A DNA stretch of 25,725 nt from the NCBI GenBank assembly GCA_037135095.1, contig JBAXKZ010000020.1:1-25725 (forward strand). The letters run 5' to 3'. This DNA comes from CAIMZW01 sp037135095 (GTDB lineage Bacteria; Actinomycetota; Actinomycetes; Nanopelagicales; Nanopelagicaceae). Below are positions 7,690 to 15,654 of the stretch, piece after piece (the first letter of the stretch is position 1; each line of letters begins with the position of its first letter). The position numbers were made by a program, and so were the translations under genes. The notes under the pieces are model-generated. The model was not told the origin of the DNA. It saw only the letters and a list, made by a program, of their open reading frames with translations, and did not search any database.

Positions 7690-8493
7690 ATGGGAGAACT
7701 TCAAGGTCGGAGAGCCTTTGTCACAGGCTCTTTTCAAGGAATTGGGCTGGGAATTGCCACAGCGTTGGCACGAGAAGGTGTTGACCTGGTTCTTCATGGC
7801 CTAGCAGACCAGGCAACAATTGATGCCGCAGTATTGGCGGTCAAAAGCGCCGGTGCCAGAAGAGTTGAAACTTTTGTTTCAGATCTGCGTGATAGTGCAG
7901 CCACTGAAGAGCTAATTAAAAATATTTTACTTGGCGGGCCGGTTGATATTTTGTGTAACAACGCCGGTATTCAATTTACGGCACCTACCGTTGAAATGCC
8001 GCGTGGGAAATGGGACGACATCATTGCGATCAATCTTTCTTCAGTCTTCGACACCATGAGATTGCTTTTGCCGCAAATGGCCGAACGTGGTTATGGCCGA
8101 GTCATCAACACTGCTTCAGTTCATGGCCTGGTTGCTTCGGTCGCAAAAGCGCCATATGTCGCGGCCAAACACGGAATTATCGGAATTACTCGAGTTACTG
8201 CTTTGGAATTTGCAGATGCTGGCACTCGCGAATCAGGTGGAGTTACAGTTAATGCGATCTGCCCCGGCTGGGTTGAAACCGCTCTCATTGAGCCGCAAAT
8301 CCAAGCCCGAGTGGCTAAATTCAACGGGGATCGAGCGGCAGGTATTGCTGATCTGCTCTCGGAAAAACAACCTTCACGTCGCATGTCTACACCTGACGAT
8401 ATCGGCCAAGTGGCGCTTTTTCTCTGTTCTAAGTCGGCACACAACATCACCGGAGCCGCAATTCCAGTAGATGGTGGTTGGACTTCTCAATGA
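7690..8493 (+). CDS. bdhA: D-3-hydroxybutyrate dehydrogenase (SDR family)
   Basis: The enzyme should oxidise (R)-3-hydroxybutyrate to acetoacetate with NAD+. It is a 267-aa classical short-chain dehydrogenase with the cofactor site TGSFQGIG (residues 12-19), NNAG (90-93), and Ser143, Tyr156 and Lys160 (YVAAK) as catalytic residues. The carboxylate-binding set known from bacterial 3-hydroxybutyrate dehydrogenases appears complete: Gln95, His145, Lys153, Gln203 and Trp264 in the C-terminal GGWTSQ. That makes the call more specific than a generic SDR. A small insertion near residues 179-183 is unusual. ATG at 7690 is chosen because GGAG lies 7 nt upstream; an in-frame start further upstream would overlap the hydrolase. 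Its stop overlaps the prpB start (ATGA). It fits with acetoacetyl-CoA synthetase in the divergent operon. Confidence 0.88.
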   Translation: MGELQGRRAFVTGSFQGIGLGIATALAREGVDLVLHGLADQATIDAAVLAVKSAGARRVETFVSDLRDSAATEELIKNILLGGPVDILCNNAGIQFTAPTVEMPRGKWDDIIAINLSSVFDTMRLLLPQMAERGYGRVINTASVHGLVASVAKAPYVAAKHGIIGITRVTALEFADAGTRESGGVTVNAICPGWVETALIEPQIQARVAKFNGDRAAGIADLLSEKQPSRRMSTPDDIGQVALFLCSKSAHNITGAAIPVDGGWTSQ

Positions 8494-9356
8494 CAACATT
8501 TCGCGAAGCAGTTCAACTGGAGCAACCACTACAGGTAGTCGGAACCATTAATGCCAATCACGCACTGCTGGCAAAACGCGCTGGATATAAAGCGATTTAC
8601 CTTTCCGGCGGTGGCGTCGCGGCGGGTTCGCTGGGAATTCCGGATTTGGGAATTACCACTCTGGATGATGTGCTTACCGATGTTCGGCGTATTACCAATG
8701 TTTGTGATCTACCACTTTTAGTTGATGCCGATACTGGTTTTGGTCCTTCCGCTTTCAATATCGCCCGAACTGTTAAAGAGCTAATAAAGGCGGGCGCATC
8801 AGCGCTGCACATCGAAGACCAAGTTGGCGCAAAACGTTGTGGTCACCGCCCTAATAAAGAATTAGTCTCTCTGGCGGAAATGTGTGATCGCATCAAAGCA
8901 GCGGTCGATGCCCGTACCGACGAGAACTTCACAATTATGGCGAGAACTGATGCCCTAGCTAACGAGGGTATTGGCGCCGCGTTGGAGCGCGCTCAAGCAT
9001 ATATAGCGGCAGGCGCGGATATGATTTTTCCAGAAGCAATCGCTGACCTTGATACTTACAAGAACTTTACCTCTCAGCTTTCAGTACCGATTTTGGCGAA
9101 CATAACCGAATTCGGAAAGACACCACTCTTTACCGTCGACCAGTTACGAACGGTTGGAGTAGGCATCGTTCTCTACCCGCTAAGCGCATTCCGCGCAATG
9201 AACAAGGCCGCCGAAATGGTGTACGAAACCATTCGACAGACAGGTACCCAAGCAAGTGTTATCGACACAATGCAAACACGCGAGGAGCTTTACCAGCGAA
9301 TCGATTACTACTCATATGAAAGTGCTCTAGATAAATTTCAAGAGGAGAAGAATTGA
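8490..9356 (+). CDS. prpB: 2-methylisocitrate lyase
   Basis: The enzyme should split 2-methylisocitrate into pyruvate and succinate, the last step of the 2-methylcitrate cycle. The 288-aa protein belongs to the isocitrate lyase/PEP mutase superfamily. The metal-site region is VDADTGFG (residues 78-85), and the active-site loop KRCGHRPNK (115-123) carries catalytic Cys117; this loop version and the short length are typical of PrpB rather than isocitrate lyase. ATG at 8490 is chosen because it forms an ATGA overlap with the dehydrogenase stop; a TTG 12 nt upstream is less likely. The coupling ties propionyl-CoA disposal to the 3-hydroxyacid dehydrogenase. Confidence 0.93.
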   Translation: MTTFREAVQLEQPLQVVGTINANHALLAKRAGYKAIYLSGGGVAAGSLGIPDLGITTLDDVLTDVRRITNVCDLPLLVDADTGFGPSAFNIARTVKELIKAGASALHIEDQVGAKRCGHRPNKELVSLAEMCDRIKAAVDARTDENFTIMARTDALANEGIGAALERAQAYIAAGADMIFPEAIADLDTYKNFTSQLSVPILANITEFGKTPLFTVDQLRTVGVGIVLYPLSAFRAMNKAAEMVYETIRQTGTQASVIDTMQTREELYQRIDYYSYESALDKFQEEKN

Positions 9357-10483
9357 CCGAGTTTAAGGCCAAGAAGTCGGTTGCACTTTCAGGAGTGCCG
9401 GCTGGAACGACCGCACTATGCTCTGTCGGGCGAAGTGGAAACGACCTGCATTATCGCGGCTATGACATTGCCGACCTTGCCAATTACTGCGTATTTGAAG
9501 AGGTGGCATTCCTACTTATATATGGTCACTTACCAAATACTTCCGAGTTAGCAGATTACAAATTGAAACTTGTGGGCCTGCGATCGATCCCAGAAGCGCT
9601 AAAGCGAGTACTGGAGCAACTTCCCAGAGATACCCACCCAATGGATGTGTTACGAACCGGTGTGTCGATGTTGGGAACGCTTGAACCAGAAAACCTAAGC
9701 CATCCCTCTGAAGGTACCCGCCAAATCGCAGATCGATTGATTGCCCTCCAGCCTGGAATTTTGTTGTACTGGTATCACTTTGCATTTAATGGAATTCAGA
9801 TTAGTGAATTTTCTGACTCCTCATCAACCGCAGGGCACTTCCTCTTTCTTTTACATGGGAAGGTCACGCCGCCCGAGTGGGAACGTGCAATGGATATTTC
9901 ACTAATTCTTTATTCTGAACATGAATTCAACGCATCTACCTTTACCGCTCGAGTTATTGCAGGAACCGGAAGTGATATTTATTCATCGTTAGTCGGCGCT
10001 ATTGGTGCGTTACGCGGTCCAAAGCATGGCGGCGCCAATGAGGTAGCTCTTGAGGTGCAACAACGGTATACCGACCCCGATGAAGCTGATATTGATATTC
10101 GTAATCGGGTGGCAAACAAGGAAGTAGTAATCGGATTCGGTCATCCGGTATACACAATCAGCGATCCGCGAAGTGAGATCATTAAGAAAGTTGCTCACGA
10201 TTTGAGTGTTGACCAACCAGGGCTTTATAACATTGCAGAACGACTAGAGCGAACTTTGTGGGAAATTAAAGGCATGTTCCCCAATCTTGATTGGTTCTCG
10301 GCTGTTGCTTACAACGCAATGCAAATCCCAACCTCTTTCTTTACCCCGCTATTCGTCATTGCCCGGACAACTGGATGGTCAGCACATGTAATTGAGCAAC
10401 GCATCGACAACAAAATTATTCGACCAAGTGCCATTTACACTGGACCAGAAGATCTGACATTTATTTCGCTCAACAACCGTTAG
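9353..10483 (+). CDS. prpC: 2-methylcitrate synthase
   Basis: The enzyme should condense propionyl-CoA with oxaloacetate to 2-methylcitrate. It is a 376-aa type II-like citrate synthase family protein. The N-terminal KKSVALSGVPAGTTALCSVG and RGYDI are characteristic of PrpC. The catalytic residues are His225 (PKHGGANE), His264 (GFGHPVY) and Asp313 (NLDWF), with Arg338 nearby. The start is TTG in a TTGA overlap with the prpB stop, with AGGAG 5 nt upstream. Ordinary citrate synthase activity cannot be excluded from sequence alone, but its position between prpB and prpD supports the methylcitrate role. Confidence 0.92.
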   Translation: MTEFKAKKSVALSGVPAGTTALCSVGRSGNDLHYRGYDIADLANYCVFEEVAFLLIYGHLPNTSELADYKLKLVGLRSIPEALKRVLEQLPRDTHPMDVLRTGVSMLGTLEPENLSHPSEGTRQIADRLIALQPGILLYWYHFAFNGIQISEFSDSSSTAGHFLFLLHGKVTPPEWERAMDISLILYSEHEFNASTFTARVIAGTGSDIYSSLVGAIGALRGPKHGGANEVALEVQQRYTDPDEADIDIRNRVANKEVVIGFGHPVYTISDPRSEIIKKVAHDLSVDQPGLYNIAERLERTLWEIKGMFPNLDWFSAVAYNAMQIPTSFFTPLFVIARTTGWSAHVIEQRIDNKIIRPSAIYTGPEDLTFISLNNR

Positions 10484-10491
10484 GAAAAACA

Positions 10492-11934
10492 TTGAGTAGC
10501 AATATAGTAAAAAGTTCTCAACCTTTTGATCAAGAAATTGTAGATATCGTTGAATACGCTCTTAATTTCGAAATCAACTCTGAACTCGCATACGAGACCG
10601 CGTACAACTGCTTGCTGGACACTTTGGGATGCGGTTTAGAAGCTTTGGAATACTCAGCCTGTACCAAGCTTTTAGGGCCACTCGTTCCCGGGATCACCGT
10701 AACAAACGGGGTCCGAGTGCCAGGCACAAATTACGAACTCGATGTCGTCCAAGGCGCCTTCAATATTGGTGCCGCAATTCGTTGGCTAGATTTCAATGAC
10801 ACCTGGTTAGCCGCCGAATGGGGTCACCCATCCGACAATCTCGGTGGGATTTTGGCGACGGCAGATTGGCTTTCACGAAGCGGAGCAAAACCTCTGGTGA
10901 TGCGAGATGTTTTAACCGCCATGATTAAAGCTCATGAAATTCAAGGCTGTATCGCTCTCGAGAATTCTTTTAATAAGGTTGGGCTCGATCACGTTATTTT
11001 GGTCAAAGTAGCGACAACCGCCGTTGTCTGCCAATTGATGGGACTTACCCGCGAAGAAACGTTGAACGCAGTCTCACTTGCATGGGTAGATGGTCAATCA
11101 CTTCGCACCTATCGACATTTTCCTAATGCTGGTTCGCGAAAATCTTGGGCGGCAGGTGATGCAACTTCTCGAGGAGTTCGGCTTGCGCTCTTGGCTGCGG
11201 CCGGAGAGATGGGATATCCATCGGTCCTAACCGCAAAGACTTGGGGATTTTATGATGTCTCCTTCAAAGGTGAAGCCTTTAAGTTTCAACGCCCCTACGG
11301 TTCATACGTTATGGAGAACATCCTCTTTAAAATTTCATTCCCAGCAGAATTTCATTCCCAAACCGCATGTGAAGCGGCCTTAACGCTTTATGGCTGGATG
11401 GCGAAAAATGGAAAAGACGTGGATCAGATCAAGAAAGTAACCATTAGAACTCACGAGGCATGTATTCGCATAATCGATAAAAGAGGACCGTTAAATAATC
11501 CGGCGGACCGCGATCATTGCATTCAATATATGGTTGCAGTTCCTCTAATCTTTGGACGGTTAACCGCAAAAGATTACGAAGACGATGTTGCAGCAGATCC
11601 AAGAATTGATGCATTGCGCGAAAAAATCACCTGCGTAGAAGATCCACAATTTACCTTGGATTATCACGACCCTGAAAAACGATCCATTGCCAATGCGATT
11701 ACTATCGAATTTCAAGACGACACCGTGATGGATGAGGTCGTAGTGGAATATCCCATTGGACATAGACGCCGGCGCTCCGAAGGCATTCCCTTACTAATTG
11801 AGAAATATCGTAAAAATTTAGCCCGCATTTTTGACCAAGAACAGCAATCGAACATTTTGGCCAAAACCCTGGATTTTGAGGGACTTCTCAAGATGCCAGT
11901 CGCGCAATTTCAGCAGCTTTTCGTCAAAAACTAG
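10492..11934 (+). CDS. prpD: 2-methylcitrate dehydratase (MmgE/PrpD family)
   Basis: The enzyme should dehydrate 2-methylcitrate to 2-methylaconitate in the methylcitrate cycle. The 480-aa length and the motifs WLDFNDTW, GHPSDNLGG and RPYGSYV are typical of PrpD of the MmgE/PrpD family, which needs no iron-sulfur cluster. The hydration of 2-methylaconitate is then presumably done by a housekeeping aconitase encoded elsewhere. The start is TTG at 10492 with AGGA 6 nt upstream, 8 nt after the prpC stop. It is the last gene of the operon. No prpE (propionyl-CoA synthetase) and no acnD/prpF are present, which suggests that propionyl-CoA arrives as a thioester from another pathway. Confidence 0.9.
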   Translation: MSSNIVKSSQPFDQEIVDIVEYALNFEINSELAYETAYNCLLDTLGCGLEALEYSACTKLLGPLVPGITVTNGVRVPGTNYELDVVQGAFNIGAAIRWLDFNDTWLAAEWGHPSDNLGGILATADWLSRSGAKPLVMRDVLTAMIKAHEIQGCIALENSFNKVGLDHVILVKVATTAVVCQLMGLTREETLNAVSLAWVDGQSLRTYRHFPNAGSRKSWAAGDATSRGVRLALLAAAGEMGYPSVLTAKTWGFYDVSFKGEAFKFQRPYGSYVMENILFKISFPAEFHSQTACEAALTLYGWMAKNGKDVDQIKKVTIRTHEACIRIIDKRGPLNNPADRDHCIQYMVAVPLIFGRLTAKDYEDDVAADPRIDALREKITCVEDPQFTLDYHDPEKRSIANAITIEFQDDTVMDEVVVEYPIGHRRRRSEGIPLLIEKYRKNLARIFDQEQQSNILAKTLDFEGLLKMPVAQFQQLFVKN

Positions 11935-11982
11935 GCTCAATCTGGGCGAATTAAGAAGAGTTGCGGGTAATGTCGTAAAGTA

Positions 11983-12010
11983 TTGCCATTGTTTATCAAG
12001 GACTTATGAA
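11983..12010 (+). promoter_or_regulatory. candidate promoter of ppi
   Basis: TTGCCA and TATGAA are separated by 16 bp in the 103-bp gap between prpD and the peptidylprolyl isomerase gene. Transcription would start about 20 nt before the ATG, leaving room for the AAAGGG ribosome site. No clear terminator for the prp operon is seen in the gap. Confidence 0.45.
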
Positions 12011-12037
12011 ATCTTCGTATCTTTTGAAAGGGCCTAA

Positions 12038-12550
12038 ATGTCTACTGCCATCCTTCACACCAATTTGGGTGATATCACTGTTGAACTTTTTCCTAACCAT
12101 GCACCTAAAACGGTAGCCAACTTTGTTGAGCTTGCTACAGGTGCACGGGAATGGATCGATCCTCGCACTGGCGAAAAAAGCAACGCTAATCTTTTCGATG
12201 GCACTGTTTTTCACCGCGTCATTGCAAACTTTATGATCCAAGGTGGCGACCCACTTGGCACCGGAACTGGTGGCCCGGGCTATCGCTTCGCTGATGAGTT
12301 TCACGGCGAACTTGGCTTCGATCGCCCTTACCTACTTGCAATGGCAAACTCTGGTCCGGGCACTAACGGTTCTCAATTCTTTATTACCGTTGCGCCAACT
12401 GCGTGGTTAAATCGTAAACACACCATTTTTGGTGAAGTTAAAGATGCTGATTCCCAGAAGGTTGTAGATGCAATCGCCACCACCAAGACTGGGGCACAAG
12501 ATCGTCCACTCCAAGCAGTGACGATCAACTCTGTAACAATCAGTGAATAA
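12038..12550 (+). CDS. ppiA: peptidylprolyl cis-trans isomerase, cyclophilin type
   Basis: This is a cytoplasmic prolyl isomerase that assists protein folding, 170 aa, a single cyclophilin domain without signal peptide. The active-site residues are visible: Arg60 (FHRVI), Gln68 (FMIQGG), Gln113 and Phe115 (GSQFFIT), Trp123 and His128. An actinobacterial loop (about residues 36-50, DPRTGEKS) is present. The Shine-Dalgarno AAAGGG is 5 nt before ATG. The gene next to rhomboid, crgA and trpG matches the conserved oriC-proximal order of actinobacteria. Confidence 0.95.
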   Translation: MSTAILHTNLGDITVELFPNHAPKTVANFVELATGAREWIDPRTGEKSNANLFDGTVFHRVIANFMIQGGDPLGTGTGGPGYRFADEFHGELGFDRPYLLAMANSGPGTNGSQFFITVAPTAWLNRKHTIFGEVKDADSQKVVDAIATTKTGAQDRPLQAVTINSVTISE

Positions 12551-12563
12551 GAAACTTTAATCC

Positions 12564-13136
12564 ATGAAAGTTAAAGGCTCGCTCACTAACTCGCTGGTTG
12601 CACTAATCACGGGTTTTTATATCGTCGCCTCTTACTTTCCAAATCTCACCAACCCGCCACTTCAAGAGAAGCTCTTTCTCATAAAACGCGCAATCTTGAG
12701 TGACGGGTTAGTTCATGGTGTGGCAACCGGTGAGTGGTATCGATTTCTTACCGTCTCACTAACGCACGCAAGTTGGACCCACCTGATCTTCAATATGTTG
12801 GCGCTCTTTTCGGTAGGTACGCCGGTTGAGGCTTATTACGGAAAAGTTCGCTTTTCAATAATTTTTCTCGTTTCACTTTTAACCGCCTCTTTCGCCTCAA
12901 ATCTCTTGAACCCCCAAAACGTTCCCGGCGTCGGAGCCTCGGGTGCGATCTTTGGTCTCTTTGCCGCCATGTTGGTTACTGGCCGGCGGATGGGGGTTGA
13001 TTACCGCAGCGTCGGCGGAATTATCGTGGTCAACTTAATTCTGACCTTTGTGATCCCCGGAATCGATTGGCATGCCCATGTTGGCGGGATTTTAGGTGGG
13101 GCAGCAGCAACCTACGCGATCAAGGTTTTTAGGTAA
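12564..13136 (+). CDS. rhomboid family intramembrane serine protease
   Basis: This is a membrane protease that cleaves transmembrane helices; its substrates are unknown. The 190-aa protein has about six hydrophobic segments. His73 and Asn77 in HASWTHLIFNM form the oxyanion side, GASG carries the nucleophile Ser126, and His172 in DWHAHVGG completes the dyad, so it should be active. It begins 13 nt after the ppi stop and probably shares its transcript. A convincing Shine-Dalgarno sequence is not seen. The stop faces crgA across a 50-bp gap that contains DnaA-box-like sequences. Confidence 0.92.
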   Translation: MKVKGSLTNSLVALITGFYIVASYFPNLTNPPLQEKLFLIKRAILSDGLVHGVATGEWYRFLTVSLTHASWTHLIFNMLALFSVGTPVEAYYGKVRFSIIFLVSLLTASFASNLLNPQNVPGVGASGAIFGLFAAMLVTGRRMGVDYRSVGGIIVVNLILTFVIPGIDWHAHVGGILGGAAATYAIKVFR

Positions 13137-13140
13137 GAAG

Positions 13141-13172
13141 TTATCCACAAGGTTTATCCACCATGTGGAGAA
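13141..13172. other. cluster of DnaA-box-like 9-mers
   Basis: A perfect DnaA-box consensus TTATCCACA lies at 13141-13149 on the plus strand, TTATCCACC (8 of 9) at 13154-13162 on the same strand, and TTCTCCACA (8 of 9) on the minus strand at 13164-13172. All three fit in 32 bp of the 50-bp gap between the converging rhomboid and crgA genes. The last two also form a short hairpin TCCAC-CAT-GTGGA, so a weak terminator-like role is an alternative. The genes around it are oriC-proximal in actinobacteria, but dnaA and dnaN are not in the window. Confidence 0.5.
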
Positions 13173-13186
13173 TTACATGGTTGTAA

Positions 13187-13444
13187 TTAGCGCCATCTCG
13201 TTGCGAGGGTGAAACCGGCGGCGATAAAGCCAAAACCGACAACCATATTCCAAGCCCCAATGTGTGGAATTGGGTAACTGGTGGAGCTTATGTAGAAGAT
13301 TACGATCCAGATTAGACCAGCTAGGAAAGCCGCAACCATCACCGGGGCGAGCCATTTTGGGCTCTCCTTCGGCAGAACAAAGGCGTTATTGGCCTCTGCG
13401 GGTAGGTGGGATTTATCCTTTTTGCGGACCTTCGATTTAGGCAT
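13187..13444 (-). CDS. crgA: cell division protein CrgA
   Basis: This is a small septation-associated membrane protein that interacts with FtsZ and division proteins in actinobacteria. At 85 aa it has the family layout: a basic N-terminus (KSKVRKKDK), two transmembrane helices at about residues 31-51 and 63-82 with the second preceded by NMVVGFG, and a very short cytoplasmic tail. It is oriented against its neighbours. No Shine-Dalgarno sequence precedes the ATG; TAACCT 6 nt upstream could be a -10 box that makes a leaderless mRNA. The synteny with trpG and pknB is the classic actinobacterial arrangement. Confidence 0.92.
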   Translation of the reverse strand: MPKSKVRKKDKSHLPAEANNAFVLPKESPKWLAPVMVAAFLAGLIWIVIFYISSTSYPIPHIGAWNMVVGFGFIAAGFTLATRWR

Positions 13445-13471
13445 AGCGAAAGGTTACACCACAATAAAGCC

Positions 13472-14110
13472 ATGGCTACAAGCGCTCCGAAGATCCTGGT
13501 GGTCGATAACTATGACTCCTTCGTCTTCAACCTGGTCCAGTATCTGGCCCAAATCGGCGCCGAGTGCACTGTGCTACGAAATGATGAAGTAGCCATTTCT
13601 GAAGCTAAAAACTTTGATGGCATCTTGATCTCTCCTGGCCCTGGAATTCCCGAAAGCGCAGGGGTAAGTGTTGACTTAGTTAAGTTCGCTGCGGCAACAA
13701 CAATTCCACTGCTTGGAGTCTGCTTAGGACACCAAGCGATTGGTGTGGCATTTGGCGCCACCGTTTCGCGCGCGCCGGAATTACTTCATGGCAAGACTTC
13801 GATAGTTCATCACAATGGTGTTGGCATTTTAAAAAATATCGCTAATCCATTTACAGCAACTCGGTATCACTCGTTAGCGATAGAGCCCGACACTTTGCCA
13901 CCAGAATTAGAAGTTACGGGAAGTACAGACTCCGGTGTGGTGATGGCGATTCAACATCGAACTTTGCCAATTTCGGGCGTGCAATTTCACCCGGAATCAG
14001 TCTTGACGCAGTTCGGCCATCAGATGTTGGGCAATTGGTTAGTTGCCTGCGGTGATGCAGGTGCGCGCGCTCGATCCGAGGGGTTATCGCCAGTCGTAAA
14101 GAAGAGTTAG
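13472..14110 (+). CDS. pabA: anthranilate/aminodeoxychorismate synthase glutamine amidotransferase subunit
   Basis: This is a class I glutamine amidotransferase that supplies ammonia to a TrpE- or PabB-type partner for tryptophan or folate synthesis. The 212-aa protein starts with ILVVDNYDSFVFNL, has the oxyanion PGPG, the nucleophile Cys84 (GVCLGHQ) and the His173-Glu175 pair (FHPES). ATG at 13472 is chosen because family members begin just before this strand; a longer in-frame opening would run into the divergent crgA gene. It is an orphan here, without trpE or pabB, as in the matching mycobacterial locus where it is named trpG, so TrpG and PabA cannot be told apart. The stop overlaps the converging pknB stop by 3 nt. 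Confidence 0.88.
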   Translation: MATSAPKILVVDNYDSFVFNLVQYLAQIGAECTVLRNDEVAISEAKNFDGILISPGPGIPESAGVSVDLVKFAAATTIPLLGVCLGHQAIGVAFGATVSRAPELLHGKTSIVHHNGVGILKNIANPFTATRYHSLAIEPDTLPPELEVTGSTDSGVVMAIQHRTLPISGVQFHPESVLTQFGHQMLGNWLVACGDAGARARSEGLSPVVKKS

Positions 14111-15654
14111 TTCTGCGCCTTATTAACAGTGATCGTCACTGAGCTTCCAATTGGTTGGGCAGTTGCCCCATCAGGTGCTTGTGCCAAGACAACATCTAGC
14201 GGTTGATTAGCATCATAAGCAAAGACAACTTGAACTAGGAAACCATCTTGAGTCAAAACGGTTCGAGCTTGAATCTCATTCATCCCTAACAAAGTTGGCA
14301 CGGCAGCATTTCCGCTGGCAATCTGCAAAATAACGCCACCACCGGCGGTAATAGTCGTGCCACCACCTGGCGTAACTTTCAAAACCGTTCCGGGCGCTTC
14401 ACTGGAATCCATCGGAACGGTAGTGGTAATTACTAATCCAGCCGCGGCCAAACTATTGCGCGCCGCTTCTAGCGTCATTCCTACAAGATCAACCGGAACA
14501 GTCGTGTCACCGGCACCGTCAGAAATTGTTAGCGTGACACTACTGCCCCGTTGTACTTTAGAAGTTGCAACTGGAACTTGAATCGAAATTCGGTCTTTCG
14601 GAATTTGCGAGCTAGGAGCGTGGGTGAAGGTAACCGTAAAATTTGTAAGTAATGGCAAGGCTTGATCTTTGGTTAGACCCACAACATTTGGAACCTGAAG
14701 CGGAATTACAGTTTTAGGCGTCTTACTCAGTCCAAAAATTGTTCCAACTACTAGTAGGGCGACCGTTATTAGAAGCGCCACAATTCGCCACCATTTAATC
14801 TTGGTAACTTTCTTAACTTTCGTTGTGACGTTTTGGCCACGCATTACTCGCTGAAGATCGAGCAACATATCTTCGGCATTCTGGTAGCGCTGATTTGGAT
14901 CTTTAGAGAGTGCAACTGCCAAAACCTTATCCAAATTTTGGTCAAGTCCTGGAACAACTTCTGACGGCGGCAGAAAAGGCATTGAAACATGCTGGTATGC
15001 AATCGAAACCGGAGTATCGCCAGAAAAAGGTGGCTTTCCTGTTAGTAATTCATAGAGCAAGCAGCCCACGGAATAAATATCACTTCGCCGATCCGCAACT
15101 TCACCGGTGGCTTGTTCGGGCGATAAATATTGAGCAGTTCCGACAACATTCCAAGTGTTGGTCATGGTTGCGCCAATATCGTCCAGCGCTCGCGCAATAC
15201 CAAAATCCATCACCTTCACGTCGCCCGCGTCGGTCAACATAATATTTCCGGGCTTTATGTCACGATGAATAATGCCATTGGCATGCGAGTAGCTCAGCGC
15301 TTCTAGTACTCCAGCAACTACTTCTAATGAGCGCTTAACAGAGAGTCGTTCACCGCTGTGGACAATTTCGCGAAGGGTATGACCAGTTACTAGCTCCATA
15401 ACAATGTAAGAACTATTTCCTTCCTCACCAGAATCGTAGACCGCAACAATTCCGGGGTAATTCAAACCAGCTGCAGCCAACGCCTCTTTGCGAAACCGCG
15501 CAACAAAGGAAGGGTCGCGCGCCAAATCACTACGCAGAATCTTTACTGCAACTTTACGATTCAACCTTAAATCTTGACCGATATATACATCGGCCATACC
15601 GCCCGTGCCGATCATTTCGCCGAGGGAGTAGCGATCTCCCAAAATTCTATTCAT
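14107..15654 (-). CDS. pknB: PASTA-domain Ser/Thr protein kinase (PknB type)
   Basis: This is a membrane kinase that senses peptidoglycan fragments or lipid II and controls cell growth and division. The 515-aa protein has a complete Hanks-type kinase domain at residues 9-270: glycine loop GTGGMA, Lys38, catalytic HRDIKPGN with Asp132, DFG at 150-152, an activation loop with several threonines (TMTNTWNVVGT) and APE-like SPE. One transmembrane helix spans about 289-309. Outside are three PASTA repeats from about residue 319 to the end, each with the VP..VG(L/M)...A pattern; Mycobacterium PknB has four. The ATG lies within the end of pstP (8-nt overlap), so kinase and cognate phosphatase are coupled. 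No pknA, pbpA or rodA stands between them. Confidence 0.95.
   Translation of the reverse strand: MNRILGDRYSLGEMIGTGGMADVYIGQDLRLNRKVAVKILRSDLARDPSFVARFRKEALAAAGLNYPGIVAVYDSGEEGNSSYIVMELVTGHTLREIVHSGERLSVKRSLEVVAGVLEALSYSHANGIIHRDIKPGNIMLTDAGDVKVMDFGIARALDDIGATMTNTWNVVGTAQYLSPEQATGEVADRRSDIYSVGCLLYELLTGKPPFSGDTPVSIAYQHVSMPFLPPSEVVPGLDQNLDKVLAVALSKDPNQRYQNAEDMLLDLQRVMRGQNVTTKVKKVTKIKWWRIVALLITVALLVVGTIFGLSKTPKTVIPLQVPNVVGLTKDQALPLLTNFTVTFTHAPSSQIPKDRISIQVPVATSKVQRGSSVTLTISDGAGDTTVPVDLVGMTLEAARNSLAAAGLVITTTVPMDSSEAPGTVLKVTPGGGTTITAGGGVILQIASGNAAVPTLLGMNEIQARTVLTQDGFLVQVVFAYDANQPLDVVLAQAPDGATAQPIGSSVTITVNKAQN

Noticed and set aside
8087..8470. 127-codon open frame on the plus strand inside the dehydrogenase gene
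   Set aside because: It is an out-of-frame shadow of a gene whose active-site residues are all intact; it shows no family features.
13406..13471. N-terminal extension of PabA by 22 residues
   Set aside because: It runs antisense through the crgA start, and the family begins a few residues before ILVVDNYDSF.
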